In this document: positions 1-8,516 of the stretch, piece after piece
Layout: each line of letters opens with the position of its first letter
Numbering within the stretch: position 1 is the stretch's first letter
Origin: Paenibacillus thiaminolyticus
GTDB lineage: Bacteria; Bacillota; Bacilli; Paenibacillales; Paenibacillaceae
NCBI RefSeq assembly: GCF_007066085.1
Contig: NZ_CP041405.1
Span: 4,419,001 to 4,483,000 of the forward strand
Length of the DNA: 64,000 bases
Direction: 5' to 3'
Made by a program: the position numbers and the translations under genes
The notes under the pieces: generated by a model
Seen by the model: only the letters and a program-made list of their open reading frames with translations
Databases searched by the model: none
Told to the model about the DNA's origin: nothing

Positions 1-426
1 ATTTTTCGGAGCACAAAACTGCAGTATATCAACCTTACCGTGCCTAGTCTAATCGCAGTCATCGCCATTCATCGCATCATCGGGCAGGCGTGTTCCCATA
101 TAAAAAACTACCTTCTTTTTTAGTTGAAGCGCACCATTTATCACCCAAAGCAATCAGGAGACCAAATCCAAAGAAGAAGTAAACGAAACGGCAGAGTGAT
201 CGTTGATGGACCCCCTAAAGGTGAAGCTCCGCCCAGTTGAATGTGGCGAGACTAGCCTTGGGGATTGAAAACCCGTAGGCAGCGCATCGACGCTCGCAAG
301 GCGAGGGCCGCGTTATGGGCATGCAGAAGATACATGCAGATGGGCATCCGAACGAATGGCCTATTGTCATCGTGCAATAGAAGGGCGTTTCAACCATATG
401 CATAGTTTTATGACATCAACAACTGC
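1..426. other. Gene-free stretch at the window edge
   Basis: No convincing coding region is seen here. The reading frames present lack a ribosome binding site and resemble no family I know. A short AAAACTGCAG stretch near position 16 resembles the core of the intergenic repeat found at 31.6 and 61.3 kb. I could not find clear terminal inverted repeats for the neighbouring transposase-like gene. Confidence 0.4.
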
Positions 427-1386
427 CTATGCAGCGGGAATTACATAAGAGGTGTTCGAGCCACGCGCATTACGGAACGACAAGCATGAACGCAATAAAT
501 TGCTCCGCGATGCTGTTCCATCGGCTGCTGCATTATGGCGGAAACAGAACTCATCCAAGTACAGTTGGAGGTAAGTAGATCCAATGCCGTGAAACGTATT
601 ATTCATCCATTGCCAGGCACGCTTAAATGTCTGATACAGGAAGCCCTTGCGCCGGACGTGGAAGTAATAACGAGTAATGGAGACGGTAGAATCGCAATGG
701 GCATGCAGCTTGGCGAATTCATCGCAGCCTGTGCGCAAGAGCGATTTGCCGGAGCAATGCATCCGGTCAACGATCTTCATCTTAATCCTCCGGGTATGGG
801 TGACTTGTTCGTTCATTTCTATAACAGAAAGTGAATTGGCGGAATCGGAGTTGGTGGAATCAGAATTGGCGGACTCCGCGATGCCGGACTCAGCAACAAT
901 GATCGGGCTCTCGCGCTCATGGAGAAGGATAGGCGAATAAAAGGGACGACCATAGAAAGCGACGATGCCATGCACCGCTCCCTCCAATGGTTGAGCAGTG
1001 TCGGCACGGCTAATGGCCGTTCGAATCTTATGAAGCATTGACCAGGCCGTCTTATAAGTTACTTGAATGAGGGACCGGAGTTGAACCGCATTGAAAGACA
1101 GGTCGGTACGAGAGACGAGCCAGATTGCCGTAAGCCACTTCCATAGCGCCGTACGGCTTCCCTCCATTATCGTTCCTGCTATAAGGGAAGTCTGATGGCG
1201 GCATGCGCGGCAATCATACAGAGGCAGCCGACGAGTCTTGATGACATAAGCCTCCCCATGATGGCAACGCGGGCATACAAACCCAGAAGGCCACTTCATA
1301 TGAAACAAGAAAGAATTGATCTCGGCTTCGTTATGTAACAATTGGAGTAGTTCTTCCACGCTATGAATCGACTCCCAGCTGCTCAT
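427..1386 (-). CDS. IS1595-family transposase-derived protein, probably catalytically degenerate
   Basis: About 319 residues. The N-terminus has a zinc ribbon (CPRC near residue 37, then CRAC near 60) followed by the 'W..A.WL' helix typical of IS1595/ISXO2 transposases, and the C-terminus keeps the LDEFCFR motif near residue 280. An ATG further upstream (1422) is possible, but the ATG at 1386 sits 6 nt behind a GAGGAGGG Shine-Dalgarno and is preferred. Where active relatives have a 'VDE' motif opening the DDE catalytic fold, this protein reads GAVHGIVAFYG, so the first catalytic Asp seems absent. A run of Ser/Asn/Asp-rich five-residue repeats (near residues 170-185) interrupts the domain. No inverted repeats or target duplication were found. 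It may be a decayed or domesticated transposase; similar proteins occur in several copies in Paenibacillus as far as I recall. Confidence 0.7.
   Translation of the reverse strand: MSSWESIHSVEELLQLLHNEAEINSFLFHMKWPSGFVCPRCHHGEAYVIKTRRLPLYDCRACRHQTSLIAGTIMEGSRTALWKWLTAIWLVSRTDLSFNAVQLRSLIQVTYKTAWSMLHKIRTAISRADTAQPLEGAVHGIVAFYGRPFYSPILLHERESPIIVAESGIAESANSDSTNSDSANSLSVIEMNEQVTHTRRIKMKIVDRMHCSGKSLLRTGCDEFAKLHAHCDSTVSITRYYFHVRRKGFLYQTFKRAWQWMNNTFHGIGSTYLQLYLDEFCFRHNAAADGTASRSNLLRSCLSFRNARGSNTSYVIPAA
833..892. repeat. Four tandem 15-bp units inside the transposase-like gene
   Basis: Units begin at 833, 848, 863 and 878 (GAATTGGCGGAATCG, GAGTTGGTGGAATCA, GAATTGGCGGACTCC, and a diverged fourth). The 15-bp period keeps the reading frame and encodes the Ser/Asn/Asp-rich pentapeptides of the gene on the minus strand. 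Confidence 0.85.
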
Positions 1387-2015
1387 ACCGTTTCCCTCCT
1401 CGAAAAATACGGGAACATACATTCCTGCACCATTATACCGAACTAACGTTCTTGTTTCAAGTAATTGTTTGAAAATTAATCCAATAAATTGGTCGTTACC
1501 GTCTCCGCTCTTTATCTTCCTATCTGAAGAACTTTAACCCCCTAATACTTTACTTTCCGAAGCTGTGTTAGAAGCCATGTTAAAAGACGTAAGGTGAGAT
1601 GTTTCATCGATAACAAGCATACTTTTTTGAAATGAATGCCTATCTATTGCCTTTGCGTCACTATCCCGTTGAATCAGCTTGAGTGGAGGGGATAATGGAC
1701 AAAAGGACATAAATATAGGCACTGTGTGATTCGACAAGAAGGAACGTCTGGGCAAAGCAAAAAGGGAAATACAGGGAAATAGGCGATGTTAATAGATGCT
1801 AACGTGAACTCACTAGTGAACTCAGACGTGGGCAGGGTCGAAGTTCGGCATTGCCAGGGTGGTGCTGAGGAGTAACGTGCTTGATGGCCGGGTGTGGCGG
1901 AGGTATTTGACTGTGACGGCGGGAGTCAGCAATAGGAGGACAACGGGAGTGGCCAATAGGCGGGACAACGGAAGGTAAGCAGCCCAGGGGGGGCGAAGGC
2001 TCTCAAGTAAACGGC
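1387..2015. other. Intergenic region without recognisable genes
   Basis: About 630 bp between the transposase-like gene and the terminator of the FGE gene. A 73-codon frame at 1534-1755 on the minus strand has no recognisable similarity and no good ribosome binding site. No RNA or mobile element boundary was recognised. Confidence 0.5.
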
Positions 2016-2044
2016 AAAAAAACCGGAGGCAAGGAGGCCTCCGG
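2016..2044 (-). terminator. Rho-independent terminator of the FGE gene
   Basis: On the minus strand an 8-bp stem CCGGAGGC/GCCTCCGG with a 6-nt loop is followed by seven T residues. It lies about 50 bp downstream of the stop codon of the formylglycine-generating enzyme gene. Confidence 0.92.
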
Positions 2045-2093
2045 CTAATGGTGTGACTCTCTGCGGCAGCAAGGGCATTTTCGTGAAAAGGAA

Positions 2094-3209
2094 TCAGGGG
2101 GCGTCGGCTGCGCAGCGGAAGCCGAGGTTGCCGGTTGAGCTGTCGGGGGTGTTTTTGCTCCGTGCGCCGACGCGGTAGCGGTTACAGTATGATTTGTGGC
2201 ATAGGTAGGAGCCGCCCTTCATGACGCGTTCCGCTCCTGTCTCTGGTCCGCGAGGCTGAACGGCCGGGCCGCGCTCGTCCGGGTTGGCGGTGAACCAATC
2301 CGCGCACCATTCCCATACGTTGCCGGCGACGTTGTACAGCCCGTAGCCGTTCGGCTCGAAGGCGTCGACGGGAGCGGTGGCGATGTATCCGTCGCTGGCG
2401 TTGTTTTTGACGGGGAATTTGCCCTGCCATATGTTGCAGCGATGATCCCCGTCCGGCTTCAGCAGATCGCCCCAAGGATAGCGTCGGCGTTCCAGTCCGC
2501 CGCGGGCGGCGAACTCCCACTCGCTCTCGGTGGGGAGGCGCGTACCGGCCCATTCGCAGTAGGCCTGGGCATCATGCCATGACACGTGGATGACGGGATG
2601 GTTCATCCGTTCGGCGACGCTAGTGCCGGGGCCTTCCGGACGATGCCAGCAGGCCTGGCGAACGCCAAGCCACCAGGGGGTTCCCTGCGGGCGGCCGATG
2701 ATGTGCTTCTCCTCCAGATCGGGAGCCAGCAGATGGAAGACGTAGGACCAGCCGAAGCGCTCCGCTTCGGTTACATAGCCCGTGGCTGCGACGAAGCGGG
2801 CGAATTCTTCATTGGTGACGGCATAAGGAGCAATCCGGAAGGGGCCGACCGTCACTTCCCGGATTGGTCCTTCCCCGTCCGCCGGGAACGACTCGGCATC
2901 CTCCGAGCCCATGGCGAAGGTGCCGCCTTCCAGGAGGATGAAGCTATTAAGGGACGGACGCGGCGGAGTTCCTCCGTCCAAAGTGGCCAGCAGCTTCCGT
3001 GCGGCCTGGGCCGACTCGTCCAGCGAGACGGCAGCCCCCGTATTGTCCAGGCCCGTTGAAGAAGCGGAGGCATGCAGGCCGGAACAGTCGGGACGGGGTG
3101 ATTCGTTCAGGCGATCTCCGGCTGGTGGTTCTGCCGAGAGGGAGGTGCCGCGTGCTGCGGAGCAGCAAGGCCGCGGTGAATCGTCCGGATGTTGGTTGAT
3201 CTGAGTCAT
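2094..3209 (-). CDS. Formylglycine-generating enzyme (sulfatase-modifying factor)
   Basis: 371 residues, ATG preceded by AAGGAGGCGATCACG. The FGE-sulfatase domain runs from about residue 90 to the end: GGTFAMGSE start, 'P.I.VSW.DA.AYC.W.G.RLPTE.EWE.AARGG', 'GNVWEW', and the C-terminal SYLCHKSYCNRYR segment. The two cysteines five residues apart there match the pair that binds copper in true FGEs, which oxidise a sulfatase active-site Cys in a C-x-P-x-R motif to formylglycine. This distinguishes it from the many FGE-fold proteins that lack the pair. The first ~85 residues are low-complexity but contain a PCC motif seen near the N-terminus of bacterial FGEs. No sulfatase gene lies in the window, so its substrate is encoded elsewhere. 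Transcribed alone, with its own terminator. Confidence 0.9.
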   Translation of the reverse strand: MTQINQHPDDSPRPCCSAARGTSLSAEPPAGDRLNESPRPDCSGLHASASSTGLDNTGAAVSLDESAQAARKLLATLDGGTPPRPSLNSFILLEGGTFAMGSEDAESFPADGEGPIREVTVGPFRIAPYAVTNEEFARFVAATGYVTEAERFGWSYVFHLLAPDLEEKHIIGRPQGTPWWLGVRQACWHRPEGPGTSVAERMNHPVIHVSWHDAQAYCEWAGTRLPTESEWEFAARGGLERRRYPWGDLLKPDGDHRCNIWQGKFPVKNNASDGYIATAPVDAFEPNGYGLYNVAGNVWEWCADWFTANPDERGPAVQPRGPETGAERVMKGGSYLCHKSYCNRYRVGARSKNTPDSSTGNLGFRCAADAP

Positions 3210-3357
3210 CGTGATCGCCTCCTTGGCTGAAATAGAATCGCTTGGACAATACGATTGTAAACTGTATTTTACGGTCTATGTCGTGTTCATATTGTGCGTT
3301 GCTGCGTGCTTGGTATGTGCGATGTGCACTCTAGTGTTTATAGGCCTTGGTATTGTG

Positions 3358-4596
3358 CTACATGTGCATCGCCTGGGAAGGCGGGACGGGCGCCGTCAGC
3401 TGATCCAGCACCATGAGCGCTCCGCCGACGGCAAGGGCTTCTTCGCCGTAGCTGCCCTTGCTGAAGACGACCTGATATTGCGGGTAATGATAGGTTTTGC
3501 GAATCGCTGTCTGCGTCGCGGTATAGAAATAGAGATCGTTACTATTCATGAACGGTCCGCCCAGCACGACGCGCTCCGGATGGAGCACATTGAGCAGGTT
3601 GGCAAGGCCGACCCCGAAGTAGGTTGCCGCTTGGGTAACCAGTTCGGTAACGAGCGGATCGTGCTTCTTCAGCGCCTCGATAATATGCGGGAACCCGGCG
3701 GGCTCTCCGCGGGGCACGATATGTTCCAGCAGGCTGCGCCGGCCGATGCGAAGCATCGCGTTCGCCTCGCGCTCCAGCGCGTAAATGGTGGCATAGGAGT
3801 CGAGGCAGCCATAATTGCCGTTCGCGGAGCGGTTAGGGATGCCGTCGGCCTGAATGATCATTTGGCCGAGCGCCCCTTCCATATCAACGGCTCCATAGAT
3901 GAGCTTGCCGTCGGACATCATCGCCGAGCGGAGGCCGATCCCGACATGAACGTACAGCATGTGGCGCACATCCATGGAGCGGTTCGCCCATGCCTCGGCC
4001 CGGATGGCGGTATTCGCGCCATTGTCCAGCAGCACGGGCAGCTGCAGCTGCCGTTCGAGCTCGGCGACGATAGGGACGTTCTCCCAGCCGGGCGCAGGGA
4101 AGTACTCTGGTTGCAAAATGACGCCGTCAAACCGGTTGAGCGGTCCGACAGCGCCAATGCCAAGACCGAGTGCCGTGTCCGAATTCAGCCGGTACTCGTC
4201 CATCCATGTATGAATATGAGCCGCCACACGCTCGGTTAGCCGATCCGGCGTCATCTGGTCGTTCATCTCGATGACGTGGACCGCCTTCATCTGTCCGGCC
4301 GTGTCCAGCAGGACGAGCCGGGAAGAGGTCCGGGAGATGTCGAGACCAAAGGCATAGCCGTATTCTGCGCGAACACGGTACAAGATTGGACGCCGTCCGC
4401 CCGTGGAGGCGCCGAAGCCGCTCTCTACAATAAGGCCGAGCGCCGTCAGCTCCTCCAGTACACGGGTCAGCGTGCTGACGGTAAGCCCGCTGTCGCTGAC
4501 CAAATCATTTTTCGATATTTCCGGCGCCCGGCGAATCCGTTGAAACAGTTCTTTTCCCTTTTTGGAAGGGATGCGTTGCTCCAATACGTTACCCAT
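3358..4596 (-). CDS. ROK-family transcriptional regulator (NagC/XylR type)
   Basis: 412 residues. A winged helix-turn-helix occupies residues ~10-60 (ISKNDLVSDSGLTVSTLTRVL). An actin-like ROK sugar-kinase fold follows: 'D-I-S-R-T-S' phosphate-loop-like start near 95, DNGANTAIRAEAW near 195, and a glycine-rich 'VVLGGP' near the C-terminus. The ROK zinc motif (normally C-x-C-G-x-x-G-C) is reduced to NGNYGCLDSY with a single Cys, so the zinc site is probably lost. The start codon overlaps the end of the upstream chromate transporter gene by 8 bp, which indicates translational coupling and a three-gene operon. The ligand is unknown; ROK regulators usually answer to sugars, so the pairing with chromate-type transporters is unexpected. 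Confidence 0.88.
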   Translation of the reverse strand: MGNVLEQRIPSKKGKELFQRIRRAPEISKNDLVSDSGLTVSTLTRVLEELTALGLIVESGFGASTGGRRPILYRVRAEYGYAFGLDISRTSSRLVLLDTAGQMKAVHVIEMNDQMTPDRLTERVAAHIHTWMDEYRLNSDTALGLGIGAVGPLNRFDGVILQPEYFPAPGWENVPIVAELERQLQLPVLLDNGANTAIRAEAWANRSMDVRHMLYVHVGIGLRSAMMSDGKLIYGAVDMEGALGQMIIQADGIPNRSANGNYGCLDSYATIYALEREANAMLRIGRRSLLEHIVPRGEPAGFPHIIEALKKHDPLVTELVTQAATYFGVGLANLLNVLHPERVVLGGPFMNSNDLYFYTATQTAIRKTYHYPQYQVVFSKGSYGEEALAVGGALMVLDQLTAPVPPSQAMHM

Positions 4597-5125
4597 AGAT
4601 TACCATCCCCACTATTCCAGACAATATAATGACCGTGATTGGATGCAATCGAAGCCAAATCAGTGCGAACAAGGCCGTGATAAACAAAATGACCGGCCAG
4701 GCCGAACTGATCGTCCAGCCATCCAGGTAGCCTGCGCCCCGCGTCATGTTGACGGCCGCCAATGCAATCAGCGCCACGACAGCCGGCTTCATGCCGTCCA
4801 ATGCGGACTGCACCCAATGATTATCATACACGCGGTGGAAAAATATGGCAACGACGAACATGATGATGGCCGACGGCAGTGCGATGCCGAACGCGGCCAT
4901 GAGGCTGCCCGGCCAGCCCGCCGCGGTATAGCCAACGTATACGGCGCTGTTCATCGCGATAGGTCCGGGAGCCATGCCAGCCAAGGCAACGGCTTCCGTA
5001 TATTGCGAGGCGGTCAGCCATTGGTGGCTTAGCGCTTCATGCTCGATCACCGGCAGCATGGCATAGCCGCCGCCGAACGAGACGAAGCCCAGCTTGAAAA
5101 ACGTCCAAAATAAGTCCCATAGCAT
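4589..5125 (-). CDS. Chromate transporter family subunit (half-size CHR protein)
   Basis: 178 residues from the ATG at 5125, which follows AAGAAGGATGCAGC; longer upstream starts lack a ribosome binding site and would overlap the preceding gene. The opening FxxGFVSFGGGYAMLPVIEHE matches the CHR-family signature, followed by five or six hydrophobic segments and a P-G-P-I-A-M-N motif. Bacillales often encode two half-size CHR proteins of opposite topology that work together; its partner lies immediately upstream (41-bp gap). Predicted role: chromate/sulfate-type anion export in the cytoplasmic membrane. Its stop overlaps the start of the ROK regulator gene. Confidence 0.9.
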   Translation of the reverse strand: MLWDLFWTFFKLGFVSFGGGYAMLPVIEHEALSHQWLTASQYTEAVALAGMAPGPIAMNSAVYVGYTAAGWPGSLMAAFGIALPSAIIMFVVAIFFHRVYDNHWVQSALDGMKPAVVALIALAAVNMTRGAGYLDGWTISSAWPVILFITALFALIWLRLHPITVIILSGIVGMVIYG

Positions 5126-5165
5126 GCTGCATCCTTCTTTCTGGCCGATTCGGGATTGATATCGT

Positions 5166-5825
5166 CTATCCTTGTTCCCGCTTGACCTGCCGGGAGGAGG
5201 AAGGCGGATGGAGAGAAGAGGCGGCATAGGGGCCGTCATGCCGGCGTAATCTGCGGTGCCGGAACCATTCCGATACGAGGCCGGCAGCCGCTCCGATGGC
5301 AAGCACGGCAATCGGATTGAACGGGGTCCACAGCAGCAGGGCGACGGACAATAAGGATACCGTCCAGCCGAAGACGTGGCGCAAGGCATCTTTCCCCATG
5401 CGGAAGGCGGCGTATACGATCAGGGCGATGACCGTCGGTTTAATGCCTGCAAGTGCTCCTTGCACGTAAGGGTTGGTGCGGAACCAAGCGGCTGTCATTC
5501 CGAGCGCGAGCATAATGAAGACGGTGGGCATGGCAATGCCCGCAATGGCTACGATGAGGCCGGGAAGGCCGGCAATCCGGTAGCCGACAAGACCGGCAAC
5601 ATTTAGGCCGATTCCCCCGGGGGCGGCCCCGGACAAGGCGGTGATTTCCCCCATTTCCTGCGCCCCGAGCCATTGGCGCTTCTGGGTCACTTCCCGGTCG
5701 ATGACCGGCAGAATCGCATACCCGCCGCCGAAGGTGGTCGGGCCGATTTTGAGAAACGTAATAAATAATTGCAAAAGAAGAGCGGGATATCCCGGTGATT
5801 TTCCGGCGTTCGGAGTGTCGCTCAT
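5166..5825 (-). CDS. Chromate transporter family subunit (first of the pair)
   Basis: 219 residues. It shows the CHR signature near the start (FLKIGPTTFGGGYAILPVIDRE) and the second motif GAAPGGIGLNVAGLVGYR, with about six hydrophobic segments and a polar, Arg/Ser-rich C-terminal tail of ~30 residues. It is the first gene of the operon with the second CHR subunit and the ROK regulator. Upstream on the minus strand a TATACT -10-like box lies at about 5873-5878 with only a weak -35. Substrate could be chromate or another oxyanion; family membership alone does not prove chromate resistance. Confidence 0.9.
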   Translation of the reverse strand: MSDTPNAGKSPGYPALLLQLFITFLKIGPTTFGGGYAILPVIDREVTQKRQWLGAQEMGEITALSGAAPGGIGLNVAGLVGYRIAGLPGLIVAIAGIAMPTVFIMLALGMTAAWFRTNPYVQGALAGIKPTVIALIVYAAFRMGKDALRHVFGWTVSLLSVALLLWTPFNPIAVLAIGAAAGLVSEWFRHRRLRRHDGPYAASSLHPPSSSRQVKREQG

Positions 5826-6162
5826 CGCTTCATCCCCATTCTTGTGGCTGATAGGCTTTGCTATGCCTCTTTTGCTAGTATAACCGACTTTTATTCAAAA
5901 TGGAATAAAGTTAAAAGAGAAAAGGCGTTATTTCCAAGAAAAAACCTGTTATGGACCGGCTTGGAAGAGGAGGACGGAGAATGATAACCGCTCTTTCATT
6001 CGTTATGATAAAATGATTGCAGAATGATAGGGCTTCGCGCCTATACGGCGGTGCCGTCTGACCATACTCTAGGTCATACAAGTTAGGAGAAATAGATTAT
6101 GGGGACATTTTGCAATAGAATGAATAAGGGTTTGTACCGTTAGAGAAAAGAGAGGTGAAGGC
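5826..6162. other. Divergent intergenic region
   Basis: Separates the leftward chromate operon from the rightward VTT gene. A TATACT box on the minus strand near 5875 may serve the chromate operon. AGAGAGGTGAAGGC before the ATG at 6163 is the ribosome binding site of the next gene. No RNA motif was recognised. Confidence 0.4.
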
Positions 6163-6849
6163 ATGGGGAAATGGGCCACCGCCGCCATCTATATGCTGGC
6201 TATGGCCGGAGTCTGGTTCTGGCGCGAGGAGCTGCTTCAATGGATAGAGAGCTTGAAGTCCTCCCGGGATGCGGCTACCGCTGTGCAAATGTTCGTCCTA
6301 GCGTCGATTGCTTCTCTTTTTCCCGTTATCCCATTCGGCGTCGTCGGGGGCATTATGGGAGCCGCGTACGGACTCTGGCTGGGCGGGTTGATGAACACAG
6401 CCGCTTCGACGCTGGGGGCGGCCGTCATGTTCCTTGGGGTTCGGCATGGTTGGAAGGAGCAGGGCAGGCGCTATCTGGATCGGGTCGCACTGCTGCACAA
6501 GCTGAACGCCACGATGGAACATCACCCGGTGACATCCATCTTCATCGCCCGTACGATTCCGGTACTCCCTGCTATCGCGATCAACGTATATGCGGCGCTT
6601 GTGTCTGTGCCGTTCGTCTCTTTTTTGCTCGCTACAGCGGCAGGCAAGCTGCCGGTGATGCTGGTCTTTGCTTTCATCGGGGAGCAGCTGTTGGAGGACG
6701 GCATGAAGATTCCGGCTGTCCTGCTTCTCTATGCGGCGATGGCGGGCGGAATGTATGCGGCATACCGTTATCGGGCGAGCCGGCGCCGGAAGGAGCAGAA
6801 GGAACGGTCCGGCACGGACATGCAAAAAGGGACCGTCCCCAAGGTCTGA
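6163..6849 (+). CDS. TVP38/TMEM64 (VTT/DedA-like) membrane protein
   Basis: 228 residues. An N-terminal membrane segment (residues ~4-20) is followed by the VTT domain: 'VLASIASLFPVIPFGVVGGIMGAAYG' near 45-70, further helices, then 'FIARTIPVLPAIAINVYAALVSVPF' near 125-150, where FxxRxxPxxP is a hallmark of this superfamily. The C-terminus is basic and cytoplasmic. Members of the family are linked to lipid scrambling or flipping and envelope stress; the specific job here is unknown. It is a single-gene unit facing sodA across a shared hairpin, and its stop codon lies within that hairpin. Confidence 0.85.
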   Translation: MGKWATAAIYMLAMAGVWFWREELLQWIESLKSSRDAATAVQMFVLASIASLFPVIPFGVVGGIMGAAYGLWLGGLMNTAASTLGAAVMFLGVRHGWKEQGRRYLDRVALLHKLNATMEHHPVTSIFIARTIPVLPAIAINVYAALVSVPFVSFLLATAAGKLPVMLVFAFIGEQLLEDGMKIPAVLLLYAAMAGGMYAAYRYRASRRRKEQKERSGTDMQKGTVPKV

Positions 6850-6876
6850 TAAGACCCGAGGGACTGTCCCTTATTT
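6824..6876. terminator. Bidirectional terminator between VTT gene and sodA
   Basis: A long imperfect inverted repeat: AAGGGACCGTCCC on the left and GGGACTGTCCCTT on the right, flanked by an A-run upstream and a T-rich stretch downstream, so it can end transcription from both convergent genes. The TGA stop of the VTT gene lies in its centre. Confidence 0.75.
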
Positions 6877-6882
6877 CATTCC

Positions 6883-7497
6883 TTATTTTGTAGCGGCTTC
6901 GTAGTTCTTCTCAACTGCCGGCCAGTTGACGACGTTCCAGAACGCAGCGATGTAATCTGGGCGCTTGTTCTGATATTTCAGGTAGTATGCATGCTCCCAT
7001 ACGTCCAGGCCGAGAAGCGGAGTCTTGCCTTCCATCAGCGGGCTGTCTTGGTTCGGCGTGCTGGATACGGACAGCTTGCCGTCCTTATCGACTGCCAGCC
7101 AAGCCCAGCCGGAGCCGAAGCGAGTCGTAGCTGCCTTCGCGAAATCTTCCTTGAACTTGTCGAATCCGCCAAGCTCCTTGTCGATTGCTTCAGCCAACTT
7201 GCCGGACGGCTGTCCGCCGCCGTTCGGTCCGATTGTCTCCCAGAACAGGGAGTGGTTCGCGTGGCCGCCGCCGTTGTTGCGGACTGCCGTACGGATGCTC
7301 TCAGGCACGCTGTTCAGATCGGAGATGAGTTCCTCAACGGATTTGGACTGCAATTCAGGTGCAGACTCCAATGCCGCATTCAGGTTCGTCACATAGGTGT
7401 TGTGGTGACGGTCATGGTGAATCATCATCGTCGTCTCGTCAATGTGAGGCTCAAGAGCATTGTTCGCATACGGAAGAGCTGGTAATTGGTGTGCCAT
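6883..7497 (-). CDS. sodA: Manganese superoxide dismutase
   Basis: 204 residues, the usual length. Metal ligands are visible: His in [14 protein letters not shown] near residue 27, His in [11 protein letters not shown] near 82, and the [13 protein letters not shown] motif carrying the C-terminal Asp and His. The GNGG-type segment [10 protein letters not shown] and Gln/His pattern fit the Mn-type enzyme. It disproportionates superoxide in the cytoplasm. ATG preceded by GGGAGGAATGAACG. Monocistronic. A second, extended SOD is encoded at 19.7-21.2 kb. Confidence 0.97.
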   Translation of the reverse strand: MAHQLPALPYANNALEPHIDETTMMIHHDRHHNTYVTNLNAALESAPELQSKSVEELISDLNSVPESIRTAVRNNGGGHANHSLFWETIGPNGGGQPSGKLAEAIDKELGGFDKFKEDFAKAATTRFGSGWAWLAVDKDGKLSVSSTPNQDSPLMEGKTPLLGLDVWEHAYYLKYQNKRPDYIAAFWNVVNWPAVEKNYEAATK

Positions 7498-7817
7498 CGT
7501 TCATTCCTCCCAAAAAATATGTAAGTGATATATTCTCATTTAACCATGAGTCGGGCTAATAAATCAACATAAATGTTTCAAAAGTCAGAGCTTTGTCATA
7601 GGACGCTGACTTTATATCATTACCCATTACATGAGGCTTTCAAACGTAGCACATGCTTCAAAACAATGGTCACAAAATTGGCACATTTGCCAATTTTTTA
7701 TACCTATGGACCCTAAAGTAATGTAAACGCTTTATATAAAACGCTTACACGAGAAAAACCGTGTTTTTTCGGCGTTTTTCCTGGAATCTGAATGATAAAG
7801 AAGGAATTTCGCGATTT
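7498..7817. other. sodA upstream region with palindromes
   Basis: AT-rich. It contains a symmetric hairpin AAAATTGGC-ACATTT-GCCAATTTT at 7674-7697, a 28-bp near-palindrome at 7722-7749 built from two imperfect cre-like sequences (TGTAAACGCT and ACGCTTACA at its ends), and a small ACACG/CGTGT hairpin with a T-run at 7747-7768. These could be terminators or regulator sites; no transcript could be assigned. Confidence 0.5.
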
Positions 7818-7846
7818 TTGTCGTATTTGTAAATACTATATATAAT
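7818..7846 (+). promoter_or_regulatory. SigA-type promoter of the GNAT gene
   Basis: TTGTCG, a 17-nt spacer, then a perfect TATAAT. It lies about 105 bp upstream of the acetyltransferase ATG. Confidence 0.75.
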
Positions 7847-7950
7847 GGAATGAGAGCAAAAAGGATGTCCGTTGGCGTAGACTGTTTGTTCACAGATAGA
7901 GAAGAGAACCGTATATTTTACACCAAGCTCAGGATGAGGGAGAGTAAGAC

Positions 7951-8388
7951 ATGAACGTTCGATCCTTTCGTTTGGCGGATTATTTGCCGGCTACTCAGTT
8001 ATTGAAGGAATCGTTGTCCGAGGAATGCTGCGAGAAGACACTGGATGCCTTTGCGCGCCAGTTGTCCTTGGACGGAGAGCTTGTGCTCATCGCGGAACAG
8101 GAGAACCCGAATGGGGAGACGATCATGGTCGGGCTGGCTATCGGCACCATCGATCGCAACAACGGGTACTATTATCGTCTGGCGGTGCACCCGGAATTCC
8201 GCAACCAAGGCGTAGGCAAAGGGCTTGTCGCCGGAATGGAACAGAGATTCCAGCAGCGCAAGGTCCGCAACATTATGATTGCTGCGGATGAGCATACGGA
8301 ATTCGTATTGCCTTGGTTCGAGGCATTGGGATACGGGGCCCAGCATGTCTTGCGTTCATTGAAGCAGCTTCGGATTGTTGCCGGCTAG
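7951..8388 (+). CDS. GNAT-family N-acetyltransferase
   Basis: 145 residues. The GNAT core is clear: a YYYRLAVHPEFRNQGVGKGLVAGME segment (residues ~71-94) holds beta-4 and the acetyl-CoA pyrophosphate loop Q/R-x-x-G-x-G. The C-terminal 'NIMIAADEHTEFVLPWFEALGY' is the usual last strand/helix with the substrate-closing Tyr region. It transfers acetyl from acetyl-CoA to an unknown amine. A promoter is present upstream and a terminator follows within 85 bp, so it appears to be a single-gene unit. Confidence 0.88.
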   Translation: MNVRSFRLADYLPATQLLKESLSEECCEKTLDAFARQLSLDGELVLIAEQENPNGETIMVGLAIGTIDRNNGYYYRLAVHPEFRNQGVGKGLVAGMEQRFQQRKVRNIMIAADEHTEFVLPWFEALGYGAQHVLRSLKQLRIVAG

Positions 8389-8425
8389 CTGTCTCTAAAT
8401 TGAACATTTGTCGTCGAATGGGAAG

Positions 8426-8471
8426 GCATATCTTTACAACCGTTGCAATCGGGGTGAAGATATGCTTTTCT
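8426..8471 (+). terminator. Rho-independent terminator after the GNAT gene
   Basis: Stem GCATATCTT/AAGATATGC followed by TTTTCT. It lies between the acetyltransferase stop and the DUF402 gene, which may be read by leak-through or from its own promoter. Confidence 0.75.
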
Positions 8472-8516
8472 ATTAATAATAAGTGATGAGAAATGAAGTA
8501 AAGCCGAGGAAAACGT

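Noticed and set aside
1534..1755. 73-codon minus-strand frame
   Set aside because: No good ribosome binding site and no resemblance to any family; likely chance.
3211..4239. 342-codon plus-strand frame over the ROK gene
   Set aside because: Shadow of the ROK regulator; it starts within the FGE upstream region without a binding site.
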